A DNA stretch of 22,911 nucleotides from CAYLNK01 sp964384675 (GTDB lineage Bacteria; Acidobacteriota; Thermoanaerobaculia; UBA5066). A program made the position numbers and the translations under genes. The DNA is taken from positions 1-22,911 of the forward strand of contig CAYLNK010000069.1 in NCBI GenBank assembly GCA_964384675.1. Direction: 5' to 3'. Positions 12,576 to 20,382 of the stretch are shown here, piece by piece; position 1 is the first letter of the stretch, and every line of letters starts with the position of its first letter. A model generated the notes under the pieces. It did no database searches, was not told the DNA's origin, and worked only from the letters and a program-made list of their open reading frames with translations.

Positions 12576-13858
12576 GGATCTCCACCGTGTCGGTCCGCGA
12601 CATCCGTTTCCCGACGTCGCGGGAGATGGACGGCTCGGACGCGCTCAACCTCGGCGACTACTCGGCCACCTACGTCACGCTCGGAACGGACGACGGACTC
12701 ACCGGCCACGGGCTCACCTTCACGAACGGACGCGGCAACGAGATCTGCGTCGCGGCCGTGAAGGCGCTCTCGCACCACGTCGCGGGCCGTCGCATCGGCC
12801 CCCTCGCCGAGGGGATCCGTGAGCTGGTGCGGGACCTGACGACCGACCGCCAGCTCCGCTGGCTGGGCCCGGAGAAGGGGGTCCTCCAGATGGCCACCGG
12901 CGCCCTGGTGAACGCCGCCTGGGACCTCTGGGCGCGCCGCGAGGGCAAGCCGCTCTGGAAGCTCCTCGTCGACCTGCCGCCCGAGGAGCTCGTCGCCTCG
13001 CTCGACTTCTCCTACGTCACCGACGCCCTCACGAAGGAGGAGGCGGTCTCGCTCCTGCGCTCACGGGCCCCCGGGAAGGAGGAGCGCGAGGCGGCCCTCC
13101 GCCGGGACGGGTTCCCGGCGTACACCACCTCTACCGGCTGGCTCGGCTACCCCGACGAGAAGGTGCGCCGGCTGTGCCGGGAGGCGGCGGCGCAGGGCTG
13201 GACGTCGTTCAAGATGAAGGTGGGGCCGAGCCTCGCGGAGAACGAAAGGCGCGCCGCTCTCGTGCGCGAGGAGATCGGCGCGGGAAGCCGGCTCATGATG
13301 GACGCGAACCAGTGCTGGGAGGTACCCGAGGCGATCCGCCAGGTGTGGGCGCTCCGGCGATTCGACCCGTACTGGATCGAGGAGCCCACCAGCCCCGACG
13401 ACGTCCTCGGGCACGCCGCCATCGCCCGCGCGGTGGCGCCGGTGGGCGTGGCCACCGGGGAGACGTGCCAGAACCGGATCGTCTTCAAGCAGCTCCTGCA
13501 GGCCGGGGCGCTGCGCTTCCTGCAGGTCGACGCCACCCGGATGGCCGGCATCTCGGAGGCCCTCGTCGTGATGCTGATGGCCGCGAAGTTCGGGGTGGCC
13601 GTCTGCCCGCACGGCGGGGGCGTCGGGCTGTGCGAGTACGTCCAGCACCTCTCCTTCTTCGACGCGGTCGCGCTCGACGGGACCGGTCCGGACCGGGTCT
13701 GCGAGTACATCGACCACCTGCACGAGCACTTCGTCGACCCGTGCGTCCTCCGCGCGACGCGTTACGTCGCGCCCGAGGCGCCGGGCACGAGCATCGCCAT
13801 GAAGCCGGACTCCCTGGAGGCGCACGAGTACCCCGGCGGGCCGGTGTGGCGGGACTGA
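12572..13858 (+). CDS. L-fuconate dehydratase-family (enolase superfamily) sugar-acid dehydratase
   Basis: The 428-residue protein reads throughout like FucD/ENOSF1 enzymes, which dehydrate L-fuconate to 2-keto-3-deoxy-L-fuconate. Family stretches include RFPTSREMDGSDALN (12-26), QLRWLGPEKGV (94-104), PAYTTSTGWLGY (182-193) and PHGGGVGLCEYVQHL (346-360). The catalytic KxK is K214-M-K216; metal ligands are at D244, E270/E271 and E297; the Asp-His dyad is D320 and H347. All are intact, so the enzyme should be active. Known FucD enzymes also accept other sugar acids. Here no fucose gene is nearby; the gene sits between an SDR and uxaC, where altronate or mannonate dehydratase would be expected, so a galacturonate/glucuronate role is plausible. 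The GTG start at 12572 overlaps the SDR stop by 4 bp and defines the start. Family very sure, physiological substrate unsure. Confidence 0.9.
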   Translation: MRISTVSVRDIRFPTSREMDGSDALNLGDYSATYVTLGTDDGLTGHGLTFTNGRGNEICVAAVKALSHHVAGRRIGPLAEGIRELVRDLTTDRQLRWLGPEKGVLQMATGALVNAAWDLWARREGKPLWKLLVDLPPEELVASLDFSYVTDALTKEEAVSLLRSRAPGKEEREAALRRDGFPAYTTSTGWLGYPDEKVRRLCREAAAQGWTSFKMKVGPSLAENERRAALVREEIGAGSRLMMDANQCWEVPEAIRQVWALRRFDPYWIEEPTSPDDVLGHAAIARAVAPVGVATGETCQNRIVFKQLLQAGALRFLQVDATRMAGISEALVVMLMAAKFGVAVCPHGGGVGLCEYVQHLSFFDAVALDGTGPDRVCEYIDHLHEHFVDPCVLRATRYVAPEAPGTSIAMKPDSLEAHEYPGGPVWRD

Positions 13859-13905
13859 TCCGTCCGGGGCCGCGGGCCGTCCGGTCCCTCCGGCCGCCCG
13901 ACGGA
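13859..13905. other. Intercistronic GC-rich stem between dehydratase and uxaC
   Basis: TCCGTC (13859-13864) and GACGGA (13900-13905) can pair, enclosing a GC-rich stretch with further partial pairing. It fills most of the 61-bp gap, the only sizeable spacer in the regulator-SDR-dehydratase-uxaC run, and could affect mRNA processing. The ribosome site of uxaC follows at once. Confidence 0.3.
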
Positions 13906-13919
13906 CCGAGGAGGACCGA

Positions 13920-15368
13920 ATGACGCCCTTCATCCACGACGACTTCCTCCTCGAGACCGAGGTCGCGAGGCGGCTGTACCACGACCGCGTGCGCGACCTG
14001 CCGATCGTCGACTACCACTGCCACCTGCCGGTGGAGCAGATCGCCTCCGACCACCGTTTCGGGACGATCACCGAGATCTGGCTGAAGGGCGACCACTACA
14101 AGTGGCGCGCCATGCGGACGAACGGGGTCCCGGAGCGGTACTGCACCGGCGACGCCAGCGATCGCGAGAAGTTCGACGCCTGGGCGCGCACCGTCCCGGC
14201 CACGCTCCGGAACCCGCTCTACCACTGGGCGCACATGGAGCTGAAGCGGCCGTTCGGTATCGACGACCTCCTCTCGGAGAGGACGGCCGGCGCGATCTGG
14301 GAGCGGACCAACGCGGCGCTGGCCGGGCCCGGCTTCACCACGCGCGGGCTCCTCGCGCAGTTCCGGGTGGCGGTCGTCTGCACGACCGACGATCCCGTCG
14401 ACGACCTCTCGCACCACGCCGCGCTGGCCACGCGCGAGGACCCCGAGACCGTCGTCCTCCCCACGTTCCGGCCCGACCGGGCGACCGCGATCGACTCCCC
14501 GCCGGTGTGGAACGCGTGGGTGGACCGGCTCGAGGCGGCGTCCGGGATCTCGATCGGGAGCGCCTCCGCCTTCCTCTCCGCGCTCGAGGCTCGGCACGCG
14601 GACTTCCACGCGGCGGGCTGCCGGGCCTCCGACCACGGCCTGACGGCGCTGGAGTCCGAGGAGGCGCCCGCGCCCGCGCTGGAGGCGTCGTTCGGGAAGC
14701 TGCGGGCCGGGCAAGCCCTCGCCGCCGACGACGCCCGGCGCTTCCGGTCCGCCGTCCTCCACGAGCTCGCCCTCCTCGACCACGCACGCGGCTGGGTGCA
14801 GCAATACCACCTGGGCGCCCTCCGCGACAACAGCACGCGCCAGAGGCGGCTTCTGGGTGCCGACAGCGGCTTCGATTCCATCGGCGACTTCCCGCAGGCG
14901 GCTTCCCTCGCCCGCTTCCTCGACCGGCTCGACCAGGCCGACCGGCTCGCCAAGACCGTCCTCTACAACCTGAACCCGGGAGACAACGAGCTCTTCGCGA
15001 CGATGATCGGGAACTTCCAGGACGGCTCCGTTCCCGGCAAGCTGCAGTACGGCTCGGCCTGGTGGTTCCTGGACCAGCTCGACGGCATGGAGGCGCAGAT
15101 CGCCGCCCTCTCGAGCATGGGTCTTTTCTCGCGCTTCATCGGCATGGTCACCGACTCGCGGAGCTTCCTCTCCTACTCCCGCCACGACTACTTCCGCCGG
15201 CTGGTCTGCAACCTCCTGGGCCACGACGTGAGGAGGGGCCTCGTCCCTCACGACCTCGGCCTCCTGGGCCGGCTGGCCGAGGACGTCTCGTTCTTCAATG
15301 CCCGCGCCTACCTCGGCATCCCCCTGGGCCGGCTGGCGCACGGCGTCGAGGCGGGTCGCGCGGTCTAG
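13920..15368 (+). CDS. uxaC: Uronate (glucuronate/galacturonate) isomerase UxaC
   Basis: This cytoplasmic enzyme interconverts D-galacturonate and D-tagaturonate, or D-glucuronate and D-fructuronate. The 482-residue length fits the family (about 470). The metal-binding DYHCHLPVEQIASD motif lies at 31-44 (H33, H35). Other family stretches follow, including YHWAHMELKRPFGI (about 100-113), VCTTDDPVDDLSHH (about 152-165) and, near the C-terminus, MVTDSRSFLSYSRHDYFRR. A strong ribosome site, GAGGAGG (13908-13914), precedes the ATG. It is the last gene of the regulator-SDR-dehydratase-uxaC run. It handles saturated galacturonate, such as that released by the GH28 enzyme. No uxaA, uxaB, uxuA or uxuB homologue is present in the window. 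Confidence 0.97.
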   Translation: MTPFIHDDFLLETEVARRLYHDRVRDLPIVDYHCHLPVEQIASDHRFGTITEIWLKGDHYKWRAMRTNGVPERYCTGDASDREKFDAWARTVPATLRNPLYHWAHMELKRPFGIDDLLSERTAGAIWERTNAALAGPGFTTRGLLAQFRVAVVCTTDDPVDDLSHHAALATREDPETVVLPTFRPDRATAIDSPPVWNAWVDRLEAASGISIGSASAFLSALEARHADFHAAGCRASDHGLTALESEEAPAPALEASFGKLRAGQALAADDARRFRSAVLHELALLDHARGWVQQYHLGALRDNSTRQRRLLGADSGFDSIGDFPQAASLARFLDRLDQADRLAKTVLYNLNPGDNELFATMIGNFQDGSVPGKLQYGSAWWFLDQLDGMEAQIAALSSMGLFSRFIGMVTDSRSFLSYSRHDYFRRLVCNLLGHDVRRGLVPHDLGLLGRLAEDVSFFNARAYLGIPLGRLAHGVEAGRAV

Positions 15369-15380
15369 GGGACACGGTCG

Positions 15381-15405
15381 GCGGTCCGCCATTTTCGGCG
15401 GCCGC
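15381..15405. terminator. Candidate terminator stem after uxaC
   Basis: GCGGTCCGCC (15381-15390) pairs with GGCGGCCGC (15397-15405) with one bulged T and a 6-base ATTTTC loop. It begins 12 bp after the uxaC stop. No T-run follows. Confidence 0.45.
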
Positions 15406-15413
15406 GGAGATTC

Positions 15414-15422
15414 GGTCTGACC
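15414..15422. promoter_or_regulatory. GGTCTGACC palindrome upstream of the second TonB receptor
   Basis: A 9-bp palindrome matching the core of the one at 11004-11014 except for the central base. It also lies inside a weak hairpin (TTCGGTC with GGCCGAA, 15411-15433). It may be a second regulator site or chance. Confidence 0.25.
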
Positions 15423-15489
15423 ATTTGGCCGAACCGCCGGAATGGGCAGAAGCACGTAGACCATGGAGCCACCGGGCTCGAATCGATCC

Positions 15490-15512
15490 GGCCCCCCGTT
15501 TTCGGGGGAGCC
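15490..15512. terminator. GC-rich hairpin with TTTT loop between uxaC and the second TonB receptor
   Basis: CCCCCG (15493-15498) and CGGGGG (15503-15508) pair around TTTT, and GGC/GCC extend the stem past one bulged A. It lies upstream of the promoter at 15563 and so may end transcription from uxaC. No T-run follows. Confidence 0.45.
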
Positions 15513-15544
15513 TCACGCGTCCTCTCCCGGAGCGCTCGCGGTCA

Positions 15545-15591
15545 AAGTGGTAAAACAACATGTTGACATGGCGCATTCGTGGTGATACGAA
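15545..15591 (+). promoter_or_regulatory. Promoter of the second TonB receptor operon with overlapping candidate operator
   Basis: A perfect -35 TTGACA (15563-15568), a 17-bp spacer and TACGAA (15586-15591) preceded by TGA (extended TGn) form a convincing sigma-70 promoter in an unusually AT-rich patch. The candidate operator AAGTGGTAAAACAACATGTT (15545-15564) overlaps the -35. It matches the site before kduD and contains the 10-bp palindrome CAACATGTTG (15556-15565). A repressor bound here would exclude RNA polymerase. Confidence 0.6.
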
Positions 15592-15656
15592 TTACGCCAC
15601 CGAACACGCGGCCCACCGACCTTCGAGGGGACCCTTCCCCACCGTCACGCGACAAC

Positions 15657-15662
15657 AGGAGG
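15657..15662 (+). promoter_or_regulatory. Consensus ribosome binding site of the second TonB receptor
   Basis: AGGAGG lies four bases before the ATG at 15667. It is the strongest ribosome site in the window and confirms that start. Confidence 0.75.
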
Positions 15663-15666
15663 CGCC

Positions 15667-18600
15667 ATGAACCCGCGGACCCGCACCCTCGCACCCATCC
15701 TCTTCGTGCTGCTCCTGGGTGCCAGCACGGTCGCGCTCGCCCAGGACTTCCGAGGCACCATCAAAGGAACGGTGACGGACGGCGCGGGTGGCGCGCTGCC
15801 GGGCGTGACGATCACCGTCACGAACGTCGGCACGAATGCCGCCGCCACGGCGACCACCGACGCGAAGGGCAACTACCGCGTGCCATACCTGATCTCCGGC
15901 AGGTACGACGTGGAGGCCCGGATCAGCGGCCTGACGCCCGTGCTGCGAAAGGGGATCGAGGTCCGGGTGGGCGACGCCCTGTCCGTCGACCTCGTCCTCA
16001 AGCTCGGCGGCGTCAGCGAGGCCATGGAGGTCACCGGGAGCGCCCCGCTCATGGACAGGACTTCCCCGGTCTCGGGCCAGGTCGTCAGCCGCGAGCAGAT
16101 CAAGGAGCTCCCGCTCGCCGACGGGACCGCCTACATGCTGAGCCGCATCGCGCCGGGCGTCGTGGAGACCTCGGACCTCCACTTCTCGAGGCCGGCCGAC
16201 AACGCCAACCTCGGCGGGGTCGTCGCCAACGGCGTGCGGGGCGGCAACGACTTCACGCTGGACGGCGCGCCCAACATCGTCTCCGACCGGCGCGTCGGCT
16301 TCTCGCCGCCCTCCGACGCCATCGCCGAGTTCAAGGTCGAGACCAGCTCGTTCGACGCGCAGCAGGGGCACACCGCGGGAGCGGTGATCAACCTGGCCCT
16401 GCGCAGCGGCACGAACAACCTCCACGGCTCGGCCTCCTACTTCAACCGCTCGAGCGACCGGAGCGCCAATTCCCCGTACGCCAAGAAGGCCGGCCAGGAG
16501 ATCCTCAGCCGGGACTACGACCGCTTCGCCGCGGTGCTGAGCGGGCCGGTGGTCGCGGACTCCACGTTCTTCATGGTCTCCTACGAGAAGCTGAAGGACC
16601 TCACCGGAGAGCCGGCGAACTACACGGTGCCCACCGAGAAGATGCGGCGAGGCGACTTCTCCGAGCTGCTGCCTCTCGGAATCGTCATCTACGACCCCCT
16701 GACCGGGACGTCGAGCCGGAAGGCCTTCGCCGGGAACATCATCCCGACGAACCGGCTGAACCCCATCGCGCTGAAGCTCCTCTCGTACTACCCGATGCCG
16801 AACCAGGCCGGGACGTCGACGCTGACCAACAACTACTACTCGCCCCAGGACCGCACCTACGACTACAACGCGGCGCTCCTCCGCCTCGACCAGCGGTTCG
16901 GGAACGGGCACCAGGTGTTCCTGAACGCCTACTGGAACAAGCGGGAGGAGGACCGGTACAACTGGGCCGGCGTCATCAACGACTTCGCGGTCACGCAGGG
17001 GGTCGACACCCGCGACAACGCCGGTGGGACGCTGGGCTACACGGGAGCGTTCTCGCCGACGTTCGTCGCCGACCTCCGCGCCAGCTACGCCAAGTTCGGG
17101 GAGCGGCGCAGCCCATCACAGAAGTTCGACCCCGCTACCCTCGGCTTCAACGCCGCCACGGTCTCGCTGTTCCGGGGCTACGACTACCTGCCGCGCTTCG
17201 ACATCTCCGGCTTCGCCACGCTCGGCTCCCTGCGCTCCGACTACACCCGCGGCTTCAACCGCCCCTTCTACAACTACGCCGGGGCGCCCACCGTCACCTG
17301 GATGCTGGGAGACCACTCGATCCGCGCCGGCTACGACTTCCGCTTTCAGGAATGGGCGCGGACCGACGACGGGTTCCTGGGCGGCCGCTACAACTTCACC
17401 GGGGCGTACACGCGCGCCAACAACAGCGCCGCCATCCAGCAGGGGCAGGCGCTGGCGCAGTTCCTCCTCGGCATCCCCACCTCGGGCGGCAACAGCCTCA
17501 TCGACAGCAACTCGCCGGGCGACTTCCGGCAGATCAGCCACGCTCTGTTCCTCCACGACGAGTGGCGCTTCAGCCGGAAGCTCACGATCAACGGGGGCTT
17601 CCGGCTGGAGATCGAGCGGGGCCTGACCGAGTCGGAGTCGAGGAACATCTACGGCTTCGACCGGACGGTCTCCAACCCTCTCGAGGCCGCGGCGAAGGCG
17701 GCCTACGCGAAGAACCCCATCGCCGAGATCCCGGTCGGCGACTTCAAGGTGCGCGGCGGCCTCCTCTACGGGGACGGCTCGATCTACGACACGCAGGTCA
17801 AGGCCCTTCCGCGCCTCGGCGCGGCGTATTCCCTCACCGAGAAGACGGTCCTGCGCGGCGGGATCGGTCTCTTCTCCTTCCCGTACTTCTTCGACGCGAT
17901 GAACCAGACCGGGTTCTCGCAGCCGACGCTCCTCGTCTCGACGGAGAACAACGGCTCGACCTTCATCGCCGACCTCAGCAACCCGTTCCCGAACGGTCTC
18001 GGCCAGCCCACCGGCTCGTCGCTCGGGCTCCTGACGTCGGTCGGGCGCGACCTCGTCTCCACCACGACGTCGATCATCCAGAAGGACCGCGAGAGCCCGC
18101 TCTACACGCGCTGGCAGGCCGGTGTCTCCCAGGACCTCGGCAAGCGGTGGCGGGCGGACCTCGCCTACGTCGGGAGCGTGGGCCGGAACCTGCCGGTGAG
18201 GCGTGACCTCAACGCTCTGCCGCTCCAGTACGTCTCCCGGTCGGCCGAGCGCGACACCGCGCAGGAGACGTTCCTGAACGCCAACGTCCCGAACCCGTAC
18301 GCCGGCCTCCTGCCGGGGACGAGCTTCAACGGGACCACGATCCAGCGCAACCAGCTCCTCCGGGCGTACTCCGAGTTCGGGCGCGTCGCGGTCGAGGAGT
18401 ACAACGGCTCGGATACCTACAACTCGCTCCAGCTCTCGGTCCAGAAAGTGTTCTCGGAGGGCTCCTCGGTCGTCGCCACGTACACCTACTCGAAGCTGAA
18501 GGACAAGCTCAGCTACCTCAACCCCGGAGACACCGAGCTCGAGGACCGCGTCTCGCCCGACGACCGCCCGCACCGCGCGACTGTGGCCGCCGTCGTGAAG

Positions 18601-19179
18601 CTCCCGTTCGGCAAGGGCCGCAAGTTCGGCAACACCTGGAACGGTATCCTCGACGCCGTCTTCGGGGGGTGGCAGCTGACCACGGCGTACCAGTACCAGC
18701 AGGGCCAGCCGATCGTCTGGTACTCCAGCTTCTCGAGCGGCGTCCCCATCTGGAACAACATCTACTTCAACCCCGCCTGCGACCCGAAGTCCATCAAGAC
18801 GGACTTCTCGAACAAGGACGGGGCGATCGGCGGCTTCGACCGCCCCGCCTGGGACATCTCCTGCTTCTACCCGGCGGACGCCTACGGCAAGACCACGGAC
18901 CCGAGGATCGCCGTCGGCGAGGCGAACCTCCGCACCTTCCCGAGCACGCTCGATTCGGCCCGCTATCCCGACCTCCACCTGATGGACGTGGGTCTCGCCA
19001 AGACGTTCCACCTGCCGGGTAACGTCGAGCTCCAGCTGCGGATCGAGGCGATCAACGCGATCAACTACACCGTCTGGTTCGACCCCGACACGAACCCGCG
19101 CAGCTCCACGTTCGGGCTCTTCCGCAGCCAGCGCAACAACCCCCGCGACTTCCAGATCGGAGCCAAGATCAGCTTCTGA
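15667..19179 (+). CDS. TonB-dependent receptor, Oar-like, of the pectin operon (1170 aa)
   Basis: This outer-membrane transporter probably imports oligogalacturonides. A signal peptide ends near VALAQ (about residue 26). A carboxypeptidase-regulatory-like domain (about 28-112) contains GTVTDGAGGALPGV and DAKGNYRVPYL. The plug (about 115-240) contains GVRGGNDFTLDGAPNI and a FKVETSSFDAQQGHTAG segment. The long barrel includes KEDRYNW-type and LDQRFG-type strands and ends DFQIGAKISF, with the terminal phenylalanine needed for barrel insertion. Full family length. The stop and the next start overlap by one base (TGATG), so it is coupled to the DUF4861 gene, with kduI and GH28 downstream. No SusD-like lipoprotein is present. 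The strong promoter and candidate regulator site in front suggest induction by uronates. Substrate is inferred from the operon. Confidence 0.93.
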   Translation: MNPRTRTLAPILFVLLLGASTVALAQDFRGTIKGTVTDGAGGALPGVTITVTNVGTNAAATATTDAKGNYRVPYLISGRYDVEARISGLTPVLRKGIEVRVGDALSVDLVLKLGGVSEAMEVTGSAPLMDRTSPVSGQVVSREQIKELPLADGTAYMLSRIAPGVVETSDLHFSRPADNANLGGVVANGVRGGNDFTLDGAPNIVSDRRVGFSPPSDAIAEFKVETSSFDAQQGHTAGAVINLALRSGTNNLHGSASYFNRSSDRSANSPYAKKAGQEILSRDYDRFAAVLSGPVVADSTFFMVSYEKLKDLTGEPANYTVPTEKMRRGDFSELLPLGIVIYDPLTGTSSRKAFAGNIIPTNRLNPIALKLLSYYPMPNQAGTSTLTNNYYSPQDRTYDYNAALLRLDQRFGNGHQVFLNAYWNKREEDRYNWAGVINDFAVTQGVDTRDNAGGTLGYTGAFSPTFVADLRASYAKFGERRSPSQKFDPATLGFNAATVSLFRGYDYLPRFDISGFATLGSLRSDYTRGFNRPFYNYAGAPTVTWMLGDHSIRAGYDFRFQEWARTDDGFLGGRYNFTGAYTRANNSAAIQQGQALAQFLLGIPTSGGNSLIDSNSPGDFRQISHALFLHDEWRFSRKLTINGGFRLEIERGLTESESRNIYGFDRTVSNPLEAAAKAAYAKNPIAEIPVGDFKVRGGLLYGDGSIYDTQVKALPRLGAAYSLTEKTVLRGGIGLFSFPYFFDAMNQTGFSQPTLLVSTENNGSTFIADLSNPFPNGLGQPTGSSLGLLTSVGRDLVSTTTSIIQKDRESPLYTRWQAGVSQDLGKRWRADLAYVGSVGRNLPVRRDLNALPLQYVSRSAERDTAQETFLNANVPNPYAGLLPGTSFNGTTIQRNQLLRAYSEFGRVAVEEYNGSDTYNSLQLSVQKVFSEGSSVVATYTYSKLKDKLSYLNPGDTELEDRVSPDDRPHRATVAAVVKLPFGKGRKFGNTWNGILDAVFGGWQLTTAYQYQQGQPIVWYSSFSSGVPIWNNIYFNPACDPKSIKTDFSNKDGAIGGFDRPAWDISCFYPADAYGKTTDPRIAVGEANLRTFPSTLDSARYPDLHLMDVGLAKTFHLPGNVELQLRIEAINAINYTVWFDPDTNPRSSTFGLFRSQRNNPRDFQIGAKISF

Positions 19180-20375
19180 TGGGTTCGCCCTCGCTCCTCC
19201 GGCTCGCGGCGGGGATCGTCCTCGCCGCGGGCCCTTCTTTCCGCCCGGCTCTGGCCGGGGCACCCGAGATCGCGGCGTCCTCGCCCGCCACCCGGCTCGT
19301 CGTGACCAACCCGCTGGACCGCGTGCGCGCCGGAGAGACGATCGCCGTCGGCGCCTCGACGGCGCCTGGCCTCCGGTCGCCCGACCTGGCGAAGGTGGCC
19401 GTCGTCGACGAGGCCACGAGGAAGCCGGTGCTTTCGCAGGCGGTGGACTACGACGGCGACGGCGCCGCGGACCAGCTCGTCTTCCAGGCCGATCTCGGCC
19501 CGCGTGAGGCGAGGACGTTCCTCCTCCTCCCCGGCGAGAGAGCGCCTTACAGGCGCGAGGACTTCCGCGTCTACGGCCGCTTCGTGCGGGAGCGCCACGA
19601 CGACTTCGCGTGGGAGAACGACCGGGTCGCCCACCGGATGTACGGGCCGGCGCTCGAGGCTTGGCAGGAGGAGCCGCTCACCAGCAGCACGGTCGACGTC
19701 TGGTGCAAGAAGACGCCGCGCCTCGTCGTGAACGACTGGTACCTCGTCGACGACTACCACCGGGACCACGGCGAGGGGGCCGACCTCTACTCCGCCGGAA
19801 AGTCCCGCGGCATGGGCGGCACCGGTGTCGTGCGCGACTCTCGCCTCTACACCTCACGCAACTTCCGCGAGTCGCGCGTCCTTGCGGCCGGCCCGATCCG
19901 GCTGGTCTTCGAGCTGACGTACGCGCCCTGGAACGCGGGGGGCGTGACGGTCTCGGAGAGGAAACGCGTCACCCTCGACGCCGGCTCGCGCTTCAACCGC
20001 TTCGAGAGCCGCTGGACGGTCGAGGGAGACGGGGCCGCCTCCTTCGCCGCCGGGCTCAGGAAGGCCCCGGGGGCCGCGGTGAGGATCGACAAGGGCCGCG
20101 GCGTCCTGAGGACGTGGGAGGCGCTGAAGGAGGGCAACGGGAACCTCGGTCTCGCCCTCCTCGTGGAGCCGTCCAGCCTCACCGAGGTCCTCGAGCTCGA
20201 CGGCAACGTCCTCGCGGTCGGCAAGCCCCTGACCGGAGCGCCGACGGTCCACTGGGCGGGCTCGGCGTGGGACAGAAGCGGCGACGTGCCGACGATGGAA
20301 GCCTGGGACCGGGCGATCTCGGAGTTCCTCGAGAGACGCCGCGCCCCGCTCAAGATCGACATCCTGGTACCTTGA
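19179..20375 (+). CDS. DUF4861 family exported protein
   Basis: A 398-residue protein with a signal peptide (LLRLAAGIVLAAGPSFRPALAG, about residues 6-27 with an Ala-x-Ala type end), so probably periplasmic. The body resembles DUF4861: VTNPLDRVRAGETI at the start of the mature part, YDGDGAADQLVFQADL (about 88-103), KTPRLVVNDWYL (about 173-184), DYHRDHGEGADLYSAGKSRG (about 187-206) and a C-terminal beta-rich half. DUF4861 genes are found in polysaccharide loci for uronate-containing glycans, but no activity is established to my knowledge. Asp, Glu and His residues cluster in the DYHRDHGEG stretch. Its place between the receptor and kduI suggests action on imported unsaturated oligogalacturonides before the monomer reaches KduI. 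That is inference; family call good, function unknown. Confidence 0.82.
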   Translation: MGSPSLLRLAAGIVLAAGPSFRPALAGAPEIAASSPATRLVVTNPLDRVRAGETIAVGASTAPGLRSPDLAKVAVVDEATRKPVLSQAVDYDGDGAADQLVFQADLGPREARTFLLLPGERAPYRREDFRVYGRFVRERHDDFAWENDRVAHRMYGPALEAWQEEPLTSSTVDVWCKKTPRLVVNDWYLVDDYHRDHGEGADLYSAGKSRGMGGTGVVRDSRLYTSRNFRESRVLAAGPIRLVFELTYAPWNAGGVTVSERKRVTLDAGSRFNRFESRWTVEGDGAASFAAGLRKAPGAAVRIDKGRGVLRTWEALKEGNGNLGLALLVEPSSLTEVLELDGNVLAVGKPLTGAPTVHWAGSAWDRSGDVPTMEAWDRAISEFLERRRAPLKIDILVP

Positions 20376-20382
20376 GGACGAG

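Noticed and set aside
12038..13858. A 606-codon reading of the dehydratase
   Set aside because: The N-terminal part is a shadow of the SDR gene; the family N-terminus begins at the GTG at 12572.
17116..19263. A 715-codon minus-strand open frame opposite the second TonB receptor
   Set aside because: Same compositional artefact; no motif and no ribosome site.
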